A stretch of DNA of 64,000 nt from assembly GCF_008364795.1 (NCBI RefSeq), contig NZ_VTTM01000001.1, positions 434,001-498,000 on the forward strand, written 5' to 3'. The notes beneath the pieces were generated by a model. That model ran no database searches, was not told where the DNA came from, and saw only the letters and a list, made by a program, of their open reading frames with translations. How positions within the stretch are numbered: position 1 is the stretch's first letter; each line of letters opens with the position of its first letter. Source of the DNA: Azospirillum oryzae (lineage in GTDB: Bacteria > Pseudomonadota > Alphaproteobacteria > Azospirillales > Azospirillaceae). Made by a program: the position numbers and the translations under genes. This document shows, piece by piece, positions 27,187 through 35,608 of the stretch.

Positions 27187-29979
27187 GTGTCCTGCTTGAG
27201 CAATACGCCCCTTCCTCCCGCCTCCGACATCGCGCCGATCAACATCGAAGACGAGATGCGGAAATCGTATCTCGACTACGCGATGAGCGTGATCGTGAGC
27301 CGTGCCCTGCCCGACGTCCGCGACGGGCTGAAGCCGGTGCACCGGCGCATCCTCTACGCGATGAAGGAGGGCGGGTACGACTCGACCAAGCCCTATAAGA
27401 AGTCGGCGCGCATCGTCGGCGACGTGATGGGTAAATACCACCCGCACGGCGACAGCGCGATCTACGACGCCATGGTCCGCATGGCGCAGGACTTCTCCAT
27501 GCGCCTGCCGCTGATCGACGGCCAGGGCAATTTCGGTTCGATGGACGGCGATCCGCCCGCGGCGATGCGCTACACCGAGGCGCGTCTGGCCAAGGCGGCG
27601 GAAGCGCTGCTGGACGACATCGACAAGGACACCATCGACTTCCAGGCGAGCTACGACGATTCGGGCCGCGAGCCCACCGTCGTTCCGGCCCGTTTCCCGA
27701 ACCTGCTGGTGAACGGCGCCGGCGGCATCGCCGTCGGCATGGCGACCAACATCCCCACCCACAATCTGGGCGAGGTGATCGACGCCTGCTGCGCCTACAT
27801 CGACAACCCGGACATCACGCTCGACGAGTTGATGGAGCATGTGCCCGGCCCCGATTTCCCGACGGGCGGCCTGATCCTCGGCCGGTCGGGCAGCCGGGCG
27901 GCGCTGCAGACCGGGCGCGGCTCGGTCATCCTGCGCGCCAAGACCCATTTCGAGGAGGTGCGCAAGGACCGCACCGCCATCGTCGCGACCGAGATTCCCT
28001 ATCAGGTCAACAAGGCCAAGCTGATGGAACGCATCGGCGAGGTCGTGAACGACAAGATCATCGAGGGCATCTCCGACCTGCGCGACGAATCCGACCGCGA
28101 CGGCGTGCGCGTGGTGATCGAGCTGAAGCGCGACGCGGTTCCCGACGTCGTGCTGGCGCAGCTGTTCCGCCACACCCAGCTCCAGACCTCCTTCGGCGTC
28201 AACATGCTGGCGCTGAACGGCGGTCGTCCGGAGTTGATGAATCTGCTGCAGATCATCACCGCCTTCATCCGCTTCCGCGAGCAGGTCATCACCCGCCGGA
28301 CCGAGTTCCTGCTGGGCAAGGCCCGTGAGCGGGCGCACACCTTGGTCGGTCTGGCGGTCGCCGTCGCCAACCTGGATGCGATGATCCAGCTGATCCGCAG
28401 CGCACCCGACCCCGTCTGGGCGCGCGAGGAGATCATGAACCGCGAATGGCCGGTTCACGACGTCGGCCCGCTGATCGAGCTGATCGACGAGCCCGGCCGT
28501 GGCGTCAGCCCGCAGAACACCTACCGCCTGTCGGAAGTCCAGGCCCGCGCCATCCTCGACCTGCGTCTGCACCGCCTGACCGGGCTGGAGCGCGACAAGA
28601 TCGGCGCCGAACTGACCGACGTCACCGACCAGATCGCCGATTTCCTCGCCACGCTCGCCAACCGGCCGAAGCTGATGGGGATCCTGCGCGACGAGCTGGT
28701 GGAGATGAAGGAACGGTTCGGCAACCCGCGCCGCACCGAAATCCAGGATCTGGAGTTCGAGGCCGACATCGAGGACCTGATCCAGCGCGAGGACATGGTC
28801 GTCACCGTCAGCCAGTCCGGCTATGTGAAGCGGGTGCCGCTGTCGACCTACCGTGCGCAGAAGCGCGGCGGAAAGGGCCGTGCCGGCATGTCGATGAAGG
28901 CGGAGGACGCGGTCAGCGACCTGTTCGTCGCCAACACCCACACGCCGCTGCTGCTCTTCTCGAACCGCGGCATGGTCTACAAGCTGAAGGTCTACCGCCT
29001 GCCGCTGGGCAACCCGCAGGCGCGCGGCAAGGCCTTCGTCAACCTGCTGCCGCTGATCGACGGGGAGACCATCACCACCGTTCTGCCGTTGCCGGAGGAC
29101 GAGGCCGCCTGGGCCGATCTGCACGTCGTCTTCGCCACGTCGAAGGGCAACGTGCGACGCAACCGCATGTCGGACTTCGCCAACATCCGCTCCAACGGCC
29201 TGATCGCCATGAAGCTGGAGGAGGAGGGCGAGCGTCTGATCGGCGTCCACACCTGCTCCGAGACCCACGATGTCCTGCTGGCGACCCGCGGCGGCAAGTG
29301 CATCCGCTTCCCGGTCGACGACGTGCGCGTCTTCGCCGGCCGCACCTCCACCGGCGTGCGCGGCATCAGGCTGGCCGACGGGGACGAGGTGGTGTCGCTG
29401 TCGATCCTGACCCATGTCGATGCCACGCCCGAAGAGCGCGCCGCCTTCTTCAAGATGAAGCGCGACGAAGGGCTTGAGATGGAAGGCGAGGCTGCGCCGG
29501 AAGCCGACGACGTGCCGGCGGACAGCGTCACCCTGTCGCAGGAGCGGTACGAAGAACTGAAACAAAAGGAACAGTATATTCTGACCGTCTCCGACCGCGG
29601 ATATGGCAAGCGCAGCTCGTCCTACGAGTATCGCACCGCCGGACGCGGGGGCCAGGGCATCTGGAACATGGAGATGGGCGAGCGCAACGGCTCCATCGTC
29701 GCCGCATTCCCCGTCGAATCGAACCATCAGGTGATGATGGTCACCAACGGCGGCCAGGTGATCCGCATGCCGCTGCACGATGTGCGGGTGGCCGGCCGCA
29801 AGACGCTTGGCGTCACGCTGTTCCGCGTGGGGGCGGAGGAGCGTGTGGTGTCCGTCGCCACCATCGCCGAGGAAGAAGGCGAGAACGGCGTGGATACCGG
29901 CGTTGAGACTGGCGATGACGCCAACGGTTCGGTCGAGCCCACCGGTGATGCCGGCAGCTCCGCCGCGCCGAATGAATAA
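27187..29979 (+). CDS. gyrA: DNA gyrase subunit A
   Basis: Breaks and rejoins DNA to introduce negative supercoils with GyrB. 930 residues. N-terminal breakage-reunion domain: [20 protein letters not shown], the quinolone-resistance region with Ser90 and Asp94 in the sensitive form ([13 protein letters not shown]), and catalytic Tyr129 in AMRYTEARL. The C-terminal beta-pinwheel begins near 530 with the GyrA box QKRGGKG. The acidic tail [15 protein letters not shown].. is a variable end. GTG at 27187 is used; TTG at 27196, giving [12 protein letters not shown], fits alphaproteobacterial homologues better and may be the true start. coaD follows 23 bases later. Confidence 0.98.
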   Translation: MSCLSNTPLPPASDIAPINIEDEMRKSYLDYAMSVIVSRALPDVRDGLKPVHRRILYAMKEGGYDSTKPYKKSARIVGDVMGKYHPHGDSAIYDAMVRMAQDFSMRLPLIDGQGNFGSMDGDPPAAMRYTEARLAKAAEALLDDIDKDTIDFQASYDDSGREPTVVPARFPNLLVNGAGGIAVGMATNIPTHNLGEVIDACCAYIDNPDITLDELMEHVPGPDFPTGGLILGRSGSRAALQTGRGSVILRAKTHFEEVRKDRTAIVATEIPYQVNKAKLMERIGEVVNDKIIEGISDLRDESDRDGVRVVIELKRDAVPDVVLAQLFRHTQLQTSFGVNMLALNGGRPELMNLLQIITAFIRFREQVITRRTEFLLGKARERAHTLVGLAVAVANLDAMIQLIRSAPDPVWAREEIMNREWPVHDVGPLIELIDEPGRGVSPQNTYRLSEVQARAILDLRLHRLTGLERDKIGAELTDVTDQIADFLATLANRPKLMGILRDELVEMKERFGNPRRTEIQDLEFEADIEDLIQREDMVVTVSQSGYVKRVPLSTYRAQKRGGKGRAGMSMKAEDAVSDLFVANTHTPLLLFSNRGMVYKLKVYRLPLGNPQARGKAFVNLLPLIDGETITTVLPLPEDEAAWADLHVVFATSKGNVRRNRMSDFANIRSNGLIAMKLEEEGERLIGVHTCSETHDVLLATRGGKCIRFPVDDVRVFAGRTSTGVRGIRLADGDEVVSLSILTHVDATPEERAAFFKMKRDEGLEMEGEAAPEADDVPADSVTLSQERYEELKQKEQYILTVSDRGYGKRSSSYEYRTAGRGGQGIWNMEMGERNGSIVAAFPVESNHQVMMVTNGGQVIRMPLHDVRVAGRKTLGVTLFRVGAEERVVSVATIAEEEGENGVDTGVETGDDANGSVEPTGDAGSSAAPNE

Positions 29980-30002
29980 CGGACGGGCCTAAAGGGGAAC
30001 CC

Positions 30003-30566
30003 ATGGCGACCAGCCAGACCGAGACCAGCGAAGGTCGTCGAATCGGTGTCTATCCCGGCACCTTCGATCCGATCACCAACGGTCACATGGACATCATCCA
30101 GCGCGCCGCCCGTCAGGTCGACCACCTGATCATCGGCGTCGCCCGGAATGCCGGCAAAGGGCCGCTCTACTCCACGGACGAGCGGGTCGCCATGGTTCGC
30201 GAGGATGTGGCCGCGCTGAACGCCAGCGGGGCCAGCATCGAGGTGCGGGCGTTCGACAATCTGCTGATGCATTTCGCCATCGAGATGAACGCCAGGGTCA
30301 TCATCCGTGGTCTGCGCGCCGTCTCGGACTTCGAATATGAATTCCAGATGGCGGGCATGAACGCGCGGCTGAACCCGAAGGTCGAGACGATCTTCCTTAT
30401 GTCGTCGGAGAAGCACCAATTCATCTCCTCCCGTTTCGTGAAGGAGATCGGGCGGCTTGGCGGCGACATCCGCCATTTCGTCTCACCCCGCGTCGCGGAA
30501 CGGCTGGCAGAACGCTTCGCCCTTGAAGCCGGCAACGGCACTGTGCCGACGACCAGCCAGACCTGA
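30003..30566 (+). CDS. coaD: Pantetheine-phosphate adenylyltransferase
   Basis: Transfers AMP from ATP to 4'-phosphopantetheine, the penultimate step of coenzyme A synthesis. 187 residues, with the nucleotidyltransferase motif GVYPGTFDPITNGHMDII (T-x-G-H), NLLMHFA, IIRGLRAVSDFEYEFQMAGMN and the C-terminal ISSRFVKEIGRLGGD segment. A 10-residue hydrophilic start and an 18-residue tail flank the core. Directly downstream of gyrA with AAAGGGG before ATG, likely cotranscribed. Confidence 0.97.
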   Translation: MATSQTETSEGRRIGVYPGTFDPITNGHMDIIQRAARQVDHLIIGVARNAGKGPLYSTDERVAMVREDVAALNASGASIEVRAFDNLLMHFAIEMNARVIIRGLRAVSDFEYEFQMAGMNARLNPKVETIFLMSSEKHQFISSRFVKEIGRLGGDIRHFVSPRVAERLAERFALEAGNGTVPTTSQT

Positions 30567-30575
30567 TCCCGGAAT

Positions 30576-30632
30576 CATGGGCTTGAAAGGCCGGCTTGAT
30601 GGCAAAATCCTGCATTTCCCATCAAGCCCATG
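30576..30632. repeat. Inverted repeat downstream of coaD
   Basis: Eleven-base perfect arms CATGGGCTTGA (30576-30586) and TCAAGCCCATG (30622-30632) around 35 bases that contain a further GGCTTGATGG copy. It may end gyrA-coaD transcription, though there is no T-run. Confidence 0.45.
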
Positions 30633-30633
30633 G

Positions 30634-30662
30634 TTGACCTTTCGGGCGCGTCTTTCTATGGT
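30634..30662 (+). promoter_or_regulatory. Promoter of tRNA-Lys
   Basis: TTGACC at 30634-30639, 17-base spacer, TATGGT at 30657-30662. It lies 47 bases before the tRNA 5' end and overlaps the end of the inverted repeat after coaD by position only. Confidence 0.65.
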
Positions 30663-30708
30663 GCGCCCACTTCCGGCGGTGGTCAGTTTCCCACCGCGGT
30701 GAGAGGAT

Positions 30709-30784
30709 GATCCGGTAGCTCAGTCGGTAGAGCACGTGACTTTTAATCATGTGGCCGTGGGTTCGAATCCCACCCGGATCACCA
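30709..30784 (+). tRNA. tRNA-Lys (anticodon UUU)
   Basis: Full cloverleaf: acceptor GATCCGG/CCGGATC, anticodon loop CTTTTAA with TTT at 30742-30744, T arm GTGGG-TTCGAAT-CCCAC, discriminator A and encoded CCA. Just downstream, on the other strand, ends the low-GC RTX gene. Confidence 0.95.
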
Positions 30785-30812
30785 AACTCCCTTTGGACGC
30801 TTCCTTATTGTC

Positions 30813-32372
30813 TTAGCCTATTGTGAAGGCTGACGCTGACAATTGCGCCATGCTGACGTTATGCAATTCAATGGTCAGTAGCGTGCCGCCATAGGCCAAC
30901 GGAAAATCGGACGCACTGAAGATTCCGCGCACACCGCTCGGATAGCCGGATGTCGTCGAACTGTAATCGGAAAACCGCTCCAAGACCTGCTGTGCGTTCA
31001 GCGAGCTTCCCAGCAATCGGACCTGATCCTCGCCCGGCTGGAAATCGGTGATTATCGTGGTGCCGGAAAATCCCGTCGACTTGTCCAATGTTACGGCCGC
31101 ATAGCGCGATGTGGTGGCGAAATCGAAAAGAAACTCGTCGGCGCCACTGCCCCCGCTCAACCAGTCGATGCCAGCCCCGGCAACCAGCGTGTCATTCCCT
31201 TCGTCGCCGTAAAGCGTATCGCTTCCGGATGTCAGCACATTGTCCTGATAGCGGAATTGACGCCAATAGCTCGAAGAGATCAAGTCGTTGCCGCTTCCAC
31301 CATGGATCAAGCTGTCGCGAAGCCCGACGATGGTGTCGTTGCCGGCACCGCCAAGTATCTCAATCGACGAAGGAACCAAACTGTCGCTGTCGTACCTTTG
31401 CTCTGGAAGAGCAATCACGTCGCTTGACGCCGTGCCAACAATGGTCAGAGGAGACGAAAAACCGTAAGTCAGCCGGATATTTTCGACATTGGCGGGGAGG
31501 TTGAATGTTCCTGAAAACCCGATGTAGACGGTATCGTTGCCGGCATGCAGACCTTCCGTGATCACCACGCCAGCACTGTTGGCATAATATGTATCATCTC
31601 CGGAACCGCCATTCAGGATGTCCGACTGAAGGCCGTACAGATAGTCGTTTCCCGTTTCGCCGAAAATGACATCGCTGCCGTCACCGCCTTGGAGGATATC
31701 ATTGCCGGCTCCACCATTGACCGTGTCGCCGTAGTTCGGCGCGCTGTAGCCGCTGACGACGCTGTTATCCCCCGCCAGGGCATCCGGGGAGTTCGGCAGA
31801 CGGCCTTCACGCTGTCCGAACGCAGCGTAATGGGCCGATGCGGTCGTCAGACCGGCATTCACAGCGTCACGAACGTCAGGATAAGCCGCTAGATACCATG
31901 CCTCGTCGAGTGCGCCGCTCCGCGGTACCGACGGTGGCGGCGCCGCGTAGTAAGCGATTCCTTCGTAACTGTAATTGGGAAGACTGGCGAGAACGGCATC
32001 GCGTTCCGAGTCATACGCCGTAAAAAAATGCACGCTCCGAGACGCGTCGTAAAAGCGATAAACTGCCTGCGTGGCTGTTCCTGTTGGCGTGCTGGCCGCG
32101 TTGAAGGCAGGACCTTCGTAAGAATATACGTTACTCAAATTTGAAATAATGGAATCTCGTTCGGCCGCATTGGCCGTGTAGAAATGCGTGCCCGTATCTT
32201 TCCGATAGAACCGATAAACCGCCTGCATACTGCCTCCGGTGGGGATGGTCATTGCAATCCCCTCGTATCCGAAGTCCGGTAACTGATAGATGATGTTGTT
32301 ACGTTCAGCAGGGTCGGACGTGTAAAAATGCTCTCCCGATCTCTGGTTGAAAAAACGATAAACGTAATTCAC
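30813..32372 (-). CDS. RTX calcium-binding protein with three DUF5648 repeats
   Basis: About 519 residues, probably secreted by a type I system (no signal peptide). Residues 1-145 are three repeats of about 47 residues with YRFYxxxxGxHFYTxxxxERDxI and YEGxA (DUF5648). Then comes the motif DEAWYLAAYPDVRDAVNAG..HYAAFGQREGRLPN, as in other RTX surface proteins. The rest carries RTX nonapeptides GGxGxDxxx (e.g. VNGGAGNDILQGGDGSD, IHGGSGNDLI, GGSGADEFLFD). GTG at 32372 is favoured by GGAG 8 bases upstream; GTG at 32381 also opens the frame. GC is clearly lower than in its neighbours, and it lies between tRNA-Lys and tRNA-Arg, suggesting acquired DNA. No ABC/HlyD export genes adjoin it. Confidence 0.8.
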   Translation of the reverse strand: MNYVYRFFNQRSGEHFYTSDPAERNNIIYQLPDFGYEGIAMTIPTGGSMQAVYRFYRKDTGTHFYTANAAERDSIISNLSNVYSYEGPAFNAASTPTGTATQAVYRFYDASRSVHFFTAYDSERDAVLASLPNYSYEGIAYYAAPPPSVPRSGALDEAWYLAAYPDVRDAVNAGLTTASAHYAAFGQREGRLPNSPDALAGDNSVVSGYSAPNYGDTVNGGAGNDILQGGDGSDVIFGETGNDYLYGLQSDILNGGSGDDTYYANSAGVVITEGLHAGNDTVYIGFSGTFNLPANVENIRLTYGFSSPLTIVGTASSDVIALPEQRYDSDSLVPSSIEILGGAGNDTIVGLRDSLIHGGSGNDLISSSYWRQFRYQDNVLTSGSDTLYGDEGNDTLVAGAGIDWLSGGSGADEFLFDFATTSRYAAVTLDKSTGFSGTTIITDFQPGEDQVRLLGSSLNAQQVLERFSDYSSTTSGYPSGVRGIFSASDFPLAYGGTLLTIELHNVSMAQLSASAFTIG

Positions 32373-32518
32373 GGAAGTCACTCCATTTTCAACAACCTCG
32401 GGTGTTATGGTACAAGATGGAATTTAAAATCCAACTTCGAAAATAAGATTACCCTACCCACTCCCGATGGCAGATGCACTGCCGACCAGAGAGCGTAGCC
32501 TGACAGCACATGGGCAAG

Positions 32519-32543
32519 AAAAAACCCCGCCAGAGCGGGGTTT
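32519..32543 (-). terminator. Terminator after tRNA-Arg
   Basis: Nine-base-pair stem AAACCCCGC / GCGGGGTTT, loop CAGA, and six T on the minus strand. It ends the tRNA-Pro / NDUFS4-like / tRNA-Arg unit 28 bases after the tRNA-Arg 3' end. Confidence 0.8.
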
Positions 32544-32570
32544 GATCATATCAAAAGCAACTGTTTCCCG

Positions 32571-32647
32571 TGGCGACCCCAGCTGGATTCGAACCAGCGA
32601 CCTGCCGCTTAGAAGGCGGCTGCTCTATCCAACTGAGCTATGGGGCC
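32571..32647 (-). tRNA. tRNA-Arg (anticodon UCU)
   Basis: Acceptor GGCCCCA/TGGGGTC (one G-T pair), anticodon loop CTTCTAA with TCT (plus-strand AGA at 32611-32613), T loop TTCGAAT and encoded CCA (plus-strand TGG at 32571-32573). 29 bases after the stop of the NDUFS4-like gene and probably cotranscribed with it. Confidence 0.95.
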
Positions 32648-32676
32648 CTGTCACGGAAGTCAGCGCGATGAAGAAG

Positions 32677-32973
32677 TCAGAAGCGCGGGCGGTCGGTGCG
32701 GAAGTTGTCGGCGTAGTTGCGCGGACGGACGCGGCGAACCGGAGCTTCCTGCACAGTGTAGTTCCAGCCTTCACGCTCGGCGAACGCAATGGCCTCTTCC
32801 TTCGTTTCGAAGGACAGGCGCACCTGGTTCAGCGTGTCGCCGGAACTGGTCCAGCCCATCAGCGGTTCCGGACGGCGCGGCGTCTCGATCTCGTAATCCA
32901 GCATCCAACGGTGAGTCTTGGCCCGGCCGGATTGCATGGCCGTCTTGCTCGGCTGATAGATCCGGACGTTCAT
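32677..32973 (-). CDS. ETC complex I accessory subunit (NDUFS4-like)
   Basis: A 98-residue protein of the 'ETC complex I subunit conserved region' family, the bacterial relative of mitochondrial NDUFS4 (18 kDa), which helps assemble or stabilise NADH:quinone oxidoreductase. Diagnostic pieces are VRIYQPSKTAMQSGRA, WMLDYE, PLMGWTSSGDT, VRLSFETKEEAIAFAEREGW and the basic end RVRPRNYADNF. The lineage restriction to alphaproteobacteria and mitochondria supports the organism call. It lies between tRNA-Pro and tRNA-Arg on the same strand. Confidence 0.92.
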   Translation of the reverse strand: MNVRIYQPSKTAMQSGRAKTHRWMLDYEIETPRRPEPLMGWTSSGDTLNQVRLSFETKEEAIAFAEREGWNYTVQEAPVRRVRPRNYADNFRTDRPRF

Positions 32974-33050
32974 GGCTCGCTCGTCTCCCCAAATGCCTGC
33001 GGTAACGTCCCGGGCGCGGATGGCCTGGACGCGGAGTTGTCCCCTGGCGA

Positions 33051-33128
33051 TGGTCGGGGCGCCCGGATTCGAACCGGGGGCCTCCAGTACCCAAAACTGG
33101 CGCGCTGACCAGACTGCGCTACGCCCCG
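33051..33128 (-). tRNA. tRNA-Pro (anticodon UGG)
   Basis: Acceptor CGGGGCG/CGCCCCG, anticodon stem CCAGT/ACTGG around loop TTTGGGT with TGG (plus-strand CCA at 33091-33093), T loop TTCGAAT, discriminator A and encoded CCA. First gene of the minus-strand unit with the NDUFS4-like gene and tRNA-Arg. Confidence 0.95.
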
Positions 33129-33140
33129 TCGCCGCGTTGT

Positions 33141-33169
33141 GAGATACACGAACGCCACGCCCACGGCAA
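33141..33169 (-). promoter_or_regulatory. Promoter of tRNA-Pro
   Basis: Minus-strand TTGCCG (33169-33164), 17-base spacer, TATCTC (33146-33141). The predicted start is about 6 bases before the tRNA 5' end, a usual tRNA leader length. Confidence 0.5.
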
Positions 33170-33283
33170 GCGGACGGCGCACCGCATCTGCGGTCTTTTC
33201 CATCCGGCCTGCCGCCTTGGGCATTTGGTGCGGCGTTCCGTCGCTCGACAGCCTGTCTCCAACACCGTTCCGGATCCGTTTCG

Positions 33284-33688
33284 TTGCCATCGCTCGCCCC
33301 CGCTCCGCTTGCCATCACCCTGTTTCTGCCCGACCTGGAAGACCGGCCGGATCGCCGCTCGACGGTCGACCTCGCCCATGGATTGCTGCGCGCCGGCGTT
33401 GCGGTGGATGTGGTGGTGCCGATGGGCGGGGGACCGCTGCGCGCGGCGCTGAACCCGGCCGTCGGGCAGATCGACCTCGCCAAGCGTCATGCCGCGACCT
33501 CGGCCCTGGCTCTGGCCCGTGTGATCGCGGAACGGCAGCCGTCACTGCTCGCCCTGCCGCGCGACGTGTCATGGGTCGGGCGGCTCGCGCTGTGGCTGGG
33601 ACGCAGCGATGCGCGGCTTGTCGTGCTGGAGGGCGATGCGGAGACGGATTTCGCGGCTATTCGTGCCGCAGCGCCTCGATGGGGTTGA
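33284..33688 (+). pseudogene. Glycosyltransferase (GT4-like) N-terminal fragment
   Basis: A 134-residue frame resembling only the N-terminal donor-independent half of a GT-B glycosyltransferase: LFLPDLEDRPDRRSTVDLAHGLL, then AGVAVDVVVPMGGGPLRAAL, IDLAKRHAATSALALARVI, and LLALPRDVSWVGRLALWL. The C-terminal nucleotide-sugar-binding half is missing. The fragment stops where the MacB-like gene begins on the other strand (32-base overlap). TTG at 33284 is the first start; no clear ribosome binding site. Most likely the remains of a gene cut by rearrangement, though a short expressed protein cannot be excluded. Confidence 0.5.
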
Positions 33689-34889
33689 GGCCGGCGGCCC
33701 GACGCGCCGGATAAAGGCCGAAGAACACGCCGACCAGCCCGCTGACGACCACCGCCAGCACGATCGAATCGATCCGGATCAGAGTCGGCCAGCCGGCCAG
33801 CGCCGCAACCGCGACGGCGGTGCCGATGCCCAGCGTCACCCCGACCGCGGCACCGATCAGCGACAGGGTGATCGATTCGATCAGGAACTGCACCAAGATG
33901 TCGCGCCGTCGCGCCCCGATGGCGAGCCGCAGCCCGATCTCCCGCGTGCGCTCGGTCACCGACACCAGCATGATGTTCATGATGCCGATGCCGCCGACCA
34001 GCAGCGAGACCGCAGCCACGGCGGCCAGCAGGAAGGACAGGGCGCGCGAGGACTCGTCGCGGGTGGCCGACACCTCCGACAGGTCGCGCATCCAGAAATC
34101 GTCGTCCTGGCCGGGGATCAGCCGGTGGCGCTGGCGCAGCAGGTCGCGGATCTGCGCCTGCGCCTCCGCCATGTCGGCGCCGTCGCGCATCTTCACCACC
34201 ATGGTGTGGATGAAGCGCGGGTTGCTCTTCGCCATGCCTGGGATGTTGCGCTTGGCGGTGGACAGCGGCACGAAGATGACGTCGTCCTGGTCCTGACCCT
34301 GCGTGTTCTGCCCCTTCTCCGCCAGCACGCCGACGACGGTCAGCGGGGTGGAGAACAGGCGCACCGGCTCTCCGATCGGATCGCCGCCGCCGAACAGGTT
34401 GCGCACCACCGTCTGACCGAGGACCACGACCTTGTTCGCCTGCGCCACGTCCTCGTCGGACAGGCCGCGTCCCAGCGCGACGGTCCAGTCGCGGGCTTCC
34501 ATGTAGTCCGGCGTGATGCCGAACAGAACGGTGCCCCAGTTCTGGTTGCCGGCCACGATCTGCAAGCCCCAGCGCACCGACGGCGCCGTCACCACCACGC
34601 CGGGGATCTCCGACAGCACCGCCAGCGCATCGTCCTCCGTCAGCGACGACGCGGTACCGGCGCCCAGCTTCACCCCGCTGCGGACGATGCTGCCCTGCCC
34701 CACCAGGATCAGGTTGGTGCCCAGGCTGGCGATCTGGCGCAGCACCTGATCGCGGGCTCCGGCGCCCACCGCGACCATGGCGATCACCGCCGCCACGCCG
34801 ATGACGATGCCCAGCATGGTCAGCGCACTGCGCAACGGGTTCGCCCGCAGGGACTCGAGCGCCGCGCGCAGGGCGTCCCAGCCGGTCAT
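33657..34889 (-). CDS. MacB-like ABC transporter permease
   Basis: A 410-residue inner-membrane protein of the MacB/FtsX type: one N-terminal helix (SALTMLGIVIGVAAVIAMVAVG), a periplasmic domain of about 210 residues, then three C-terminal helices (LLVGGIGIMNIMLVSVTERTREIGLR, IGAAVGVTLGIG, VLAVVVSGLVGVFFGLYPARRAA). In this cluster the ATPase is a separate protein, encoded upstream with a 4-base ATGA overlap. It forms a tripartite exporter with the MacA-like adaptor; the TolC-like outer-membrane channel is not nearby. Candidate cargoes are macrolides, lipopeptides or siderophores. Confidence 0.9.
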   Translation of the reverse strand: MTGWDALRAALESLRANPLRSALTMLGIVIGVAAVIAMVAVGAGARDQVLRQIASLGTNLILVGQGSIVRSGVKLGAGTASSLTEDDALAVLSEIPGVVVTAPSVRWGLQIVAGNQNWGTVLFGITPDYMEARDWTVALGRGLSDEDVAQANKVVVLGQTVVRNLFGGGDPIGEPVRLFSTPLTVVGVLAEKGQNTQGQDQDDVIFVPLSTAKRNIPGMAKSNPRFIHTMVVKMRDGADMAEAQAQIRDLLRQRHRLIPGQDDDFWMRDLSEVSATRDESSRALSFLLAAVAAVSLLVGGIGIMNIMLVSVTERTREIGLRLAIGARRRDILVQFLIESITLSLIGAAVGVTLGIGTAVAVAALAGWPTLIRIDSIVLAVVVSGLVGVFFGLYPARRAAGLNPIEALRHE

Positions 34890-35608
34890 GGCGCGACCTC
34901 CGGTTCTTGACGCAGATCGTCGAGCAGGCGACCGTCGCGGAACTGCAGGACGCGGCCGGCGAAGCGTGCCACCTCCGGCTCGTGCGTCACCAGCACGACG
35001 GTGATGCCGCGCCGGTTCAGCCGCTGGAACAGGCCGATGATCTCCAGGCTGGTGGCGGTGTCGAGCGCGCCGGTGGGTTCGTCGGCCAACAGCAGCAGCG
35101 GATCGTTGACCAGGGCACGGGCGATGGCGACGCGTTGCTGCTGCCCGCCGGAAAGCTGGGTCGGCCGGTGTCTTGCCCGTTCCCGCAACCCCACCGAATC
35201 GAGGGCCGCCAGCGCCCGCTCCACACGCCGGGCATGGCCGACGCCGGCATAGACCATCGGCAGCATGACGTTGTCGAGCGCGGTCTGGCGCGGCAGCAGG
35301 TTGAAGGACTGGAAGACGAATCCGATGCTGCGGTTCCGCACCGCCGCCAGCGCGTCGGAGGACAGGCCCGCGACCTCTTGCCCATCCAGACGGTATCGAC
35401 CGGAATCGGGACGGTCCAGGCAGCCCAGCAGGTTCATGAAGGTGGATTTTCCCGACCCGGACGGCCCCATCACCGCAACGAACTCGCCCCGGCGGATGGC
35501 GACGGTCACGCCGTCCAGCGCGTGGACGGTCTGCGGCCCCATGCGGTAGCGGCGGCTGAGGCCTTCGACAGCGATCAGGGGTTGGGGTGGAGCAGACTCA
35601 GAAGCCAA
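34886..35608 (-). CDS. MacB-type ABC transporter ATP-binding protein
   Basis: A 240-residue ATPase powering the MacB-like permease. Walker A GPSGSGKST, Q-loop FVFQSFNLLP, signature LSGGQQQRVAIARAL, Walker B LLLADEPTGALD and H-loop VTHEP are all intact. TTG at 35608 is chosen: GGGGA is 7 bases upstream, it overlaps the adaptor stop by 11 bases, and the protein then has the usual length. A longer frame to 35995 is antisense-like sequence within the adaptor gene. Confidence 0.9.
   Translation of the reverse strand: MASESAPPQPLIAVEGLSRRYRMGPQTVHALDGVTVAIRRGEFVAVMGPSGSGKSTFMNLLGCLDRPDSGRYRLDGQEVAGLSSDALAAVRNRSIGFVFQSFNLLPRQTALDNVMLPMVYAGVGHARRVERALAALDSVGLRERARHRPTQLSGGQQQRVAIARALVNDPLLLLADEPTGALDTATSLEIIGLFQRLNRRGITVVLVTHEPEVARFAGRVLQFRDGRLLDDLRQEPEVAP

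Noticed and set aside
27160..29778. 872-codon minus-strand open frame opposite gyrA
   Set aside because: Exact antisense of gyrA; its His/Gln/Asp-rich translation is the usual shadow of GC-rich coding DNA and has no ribosome binding site.
30782..30796. Short CCAAA..TTTGG hairpin at the tRNA-Lys 3' end as terminator
   Set aside because: Only five base pairs, overlaps the CCA end and lacks a T-run.
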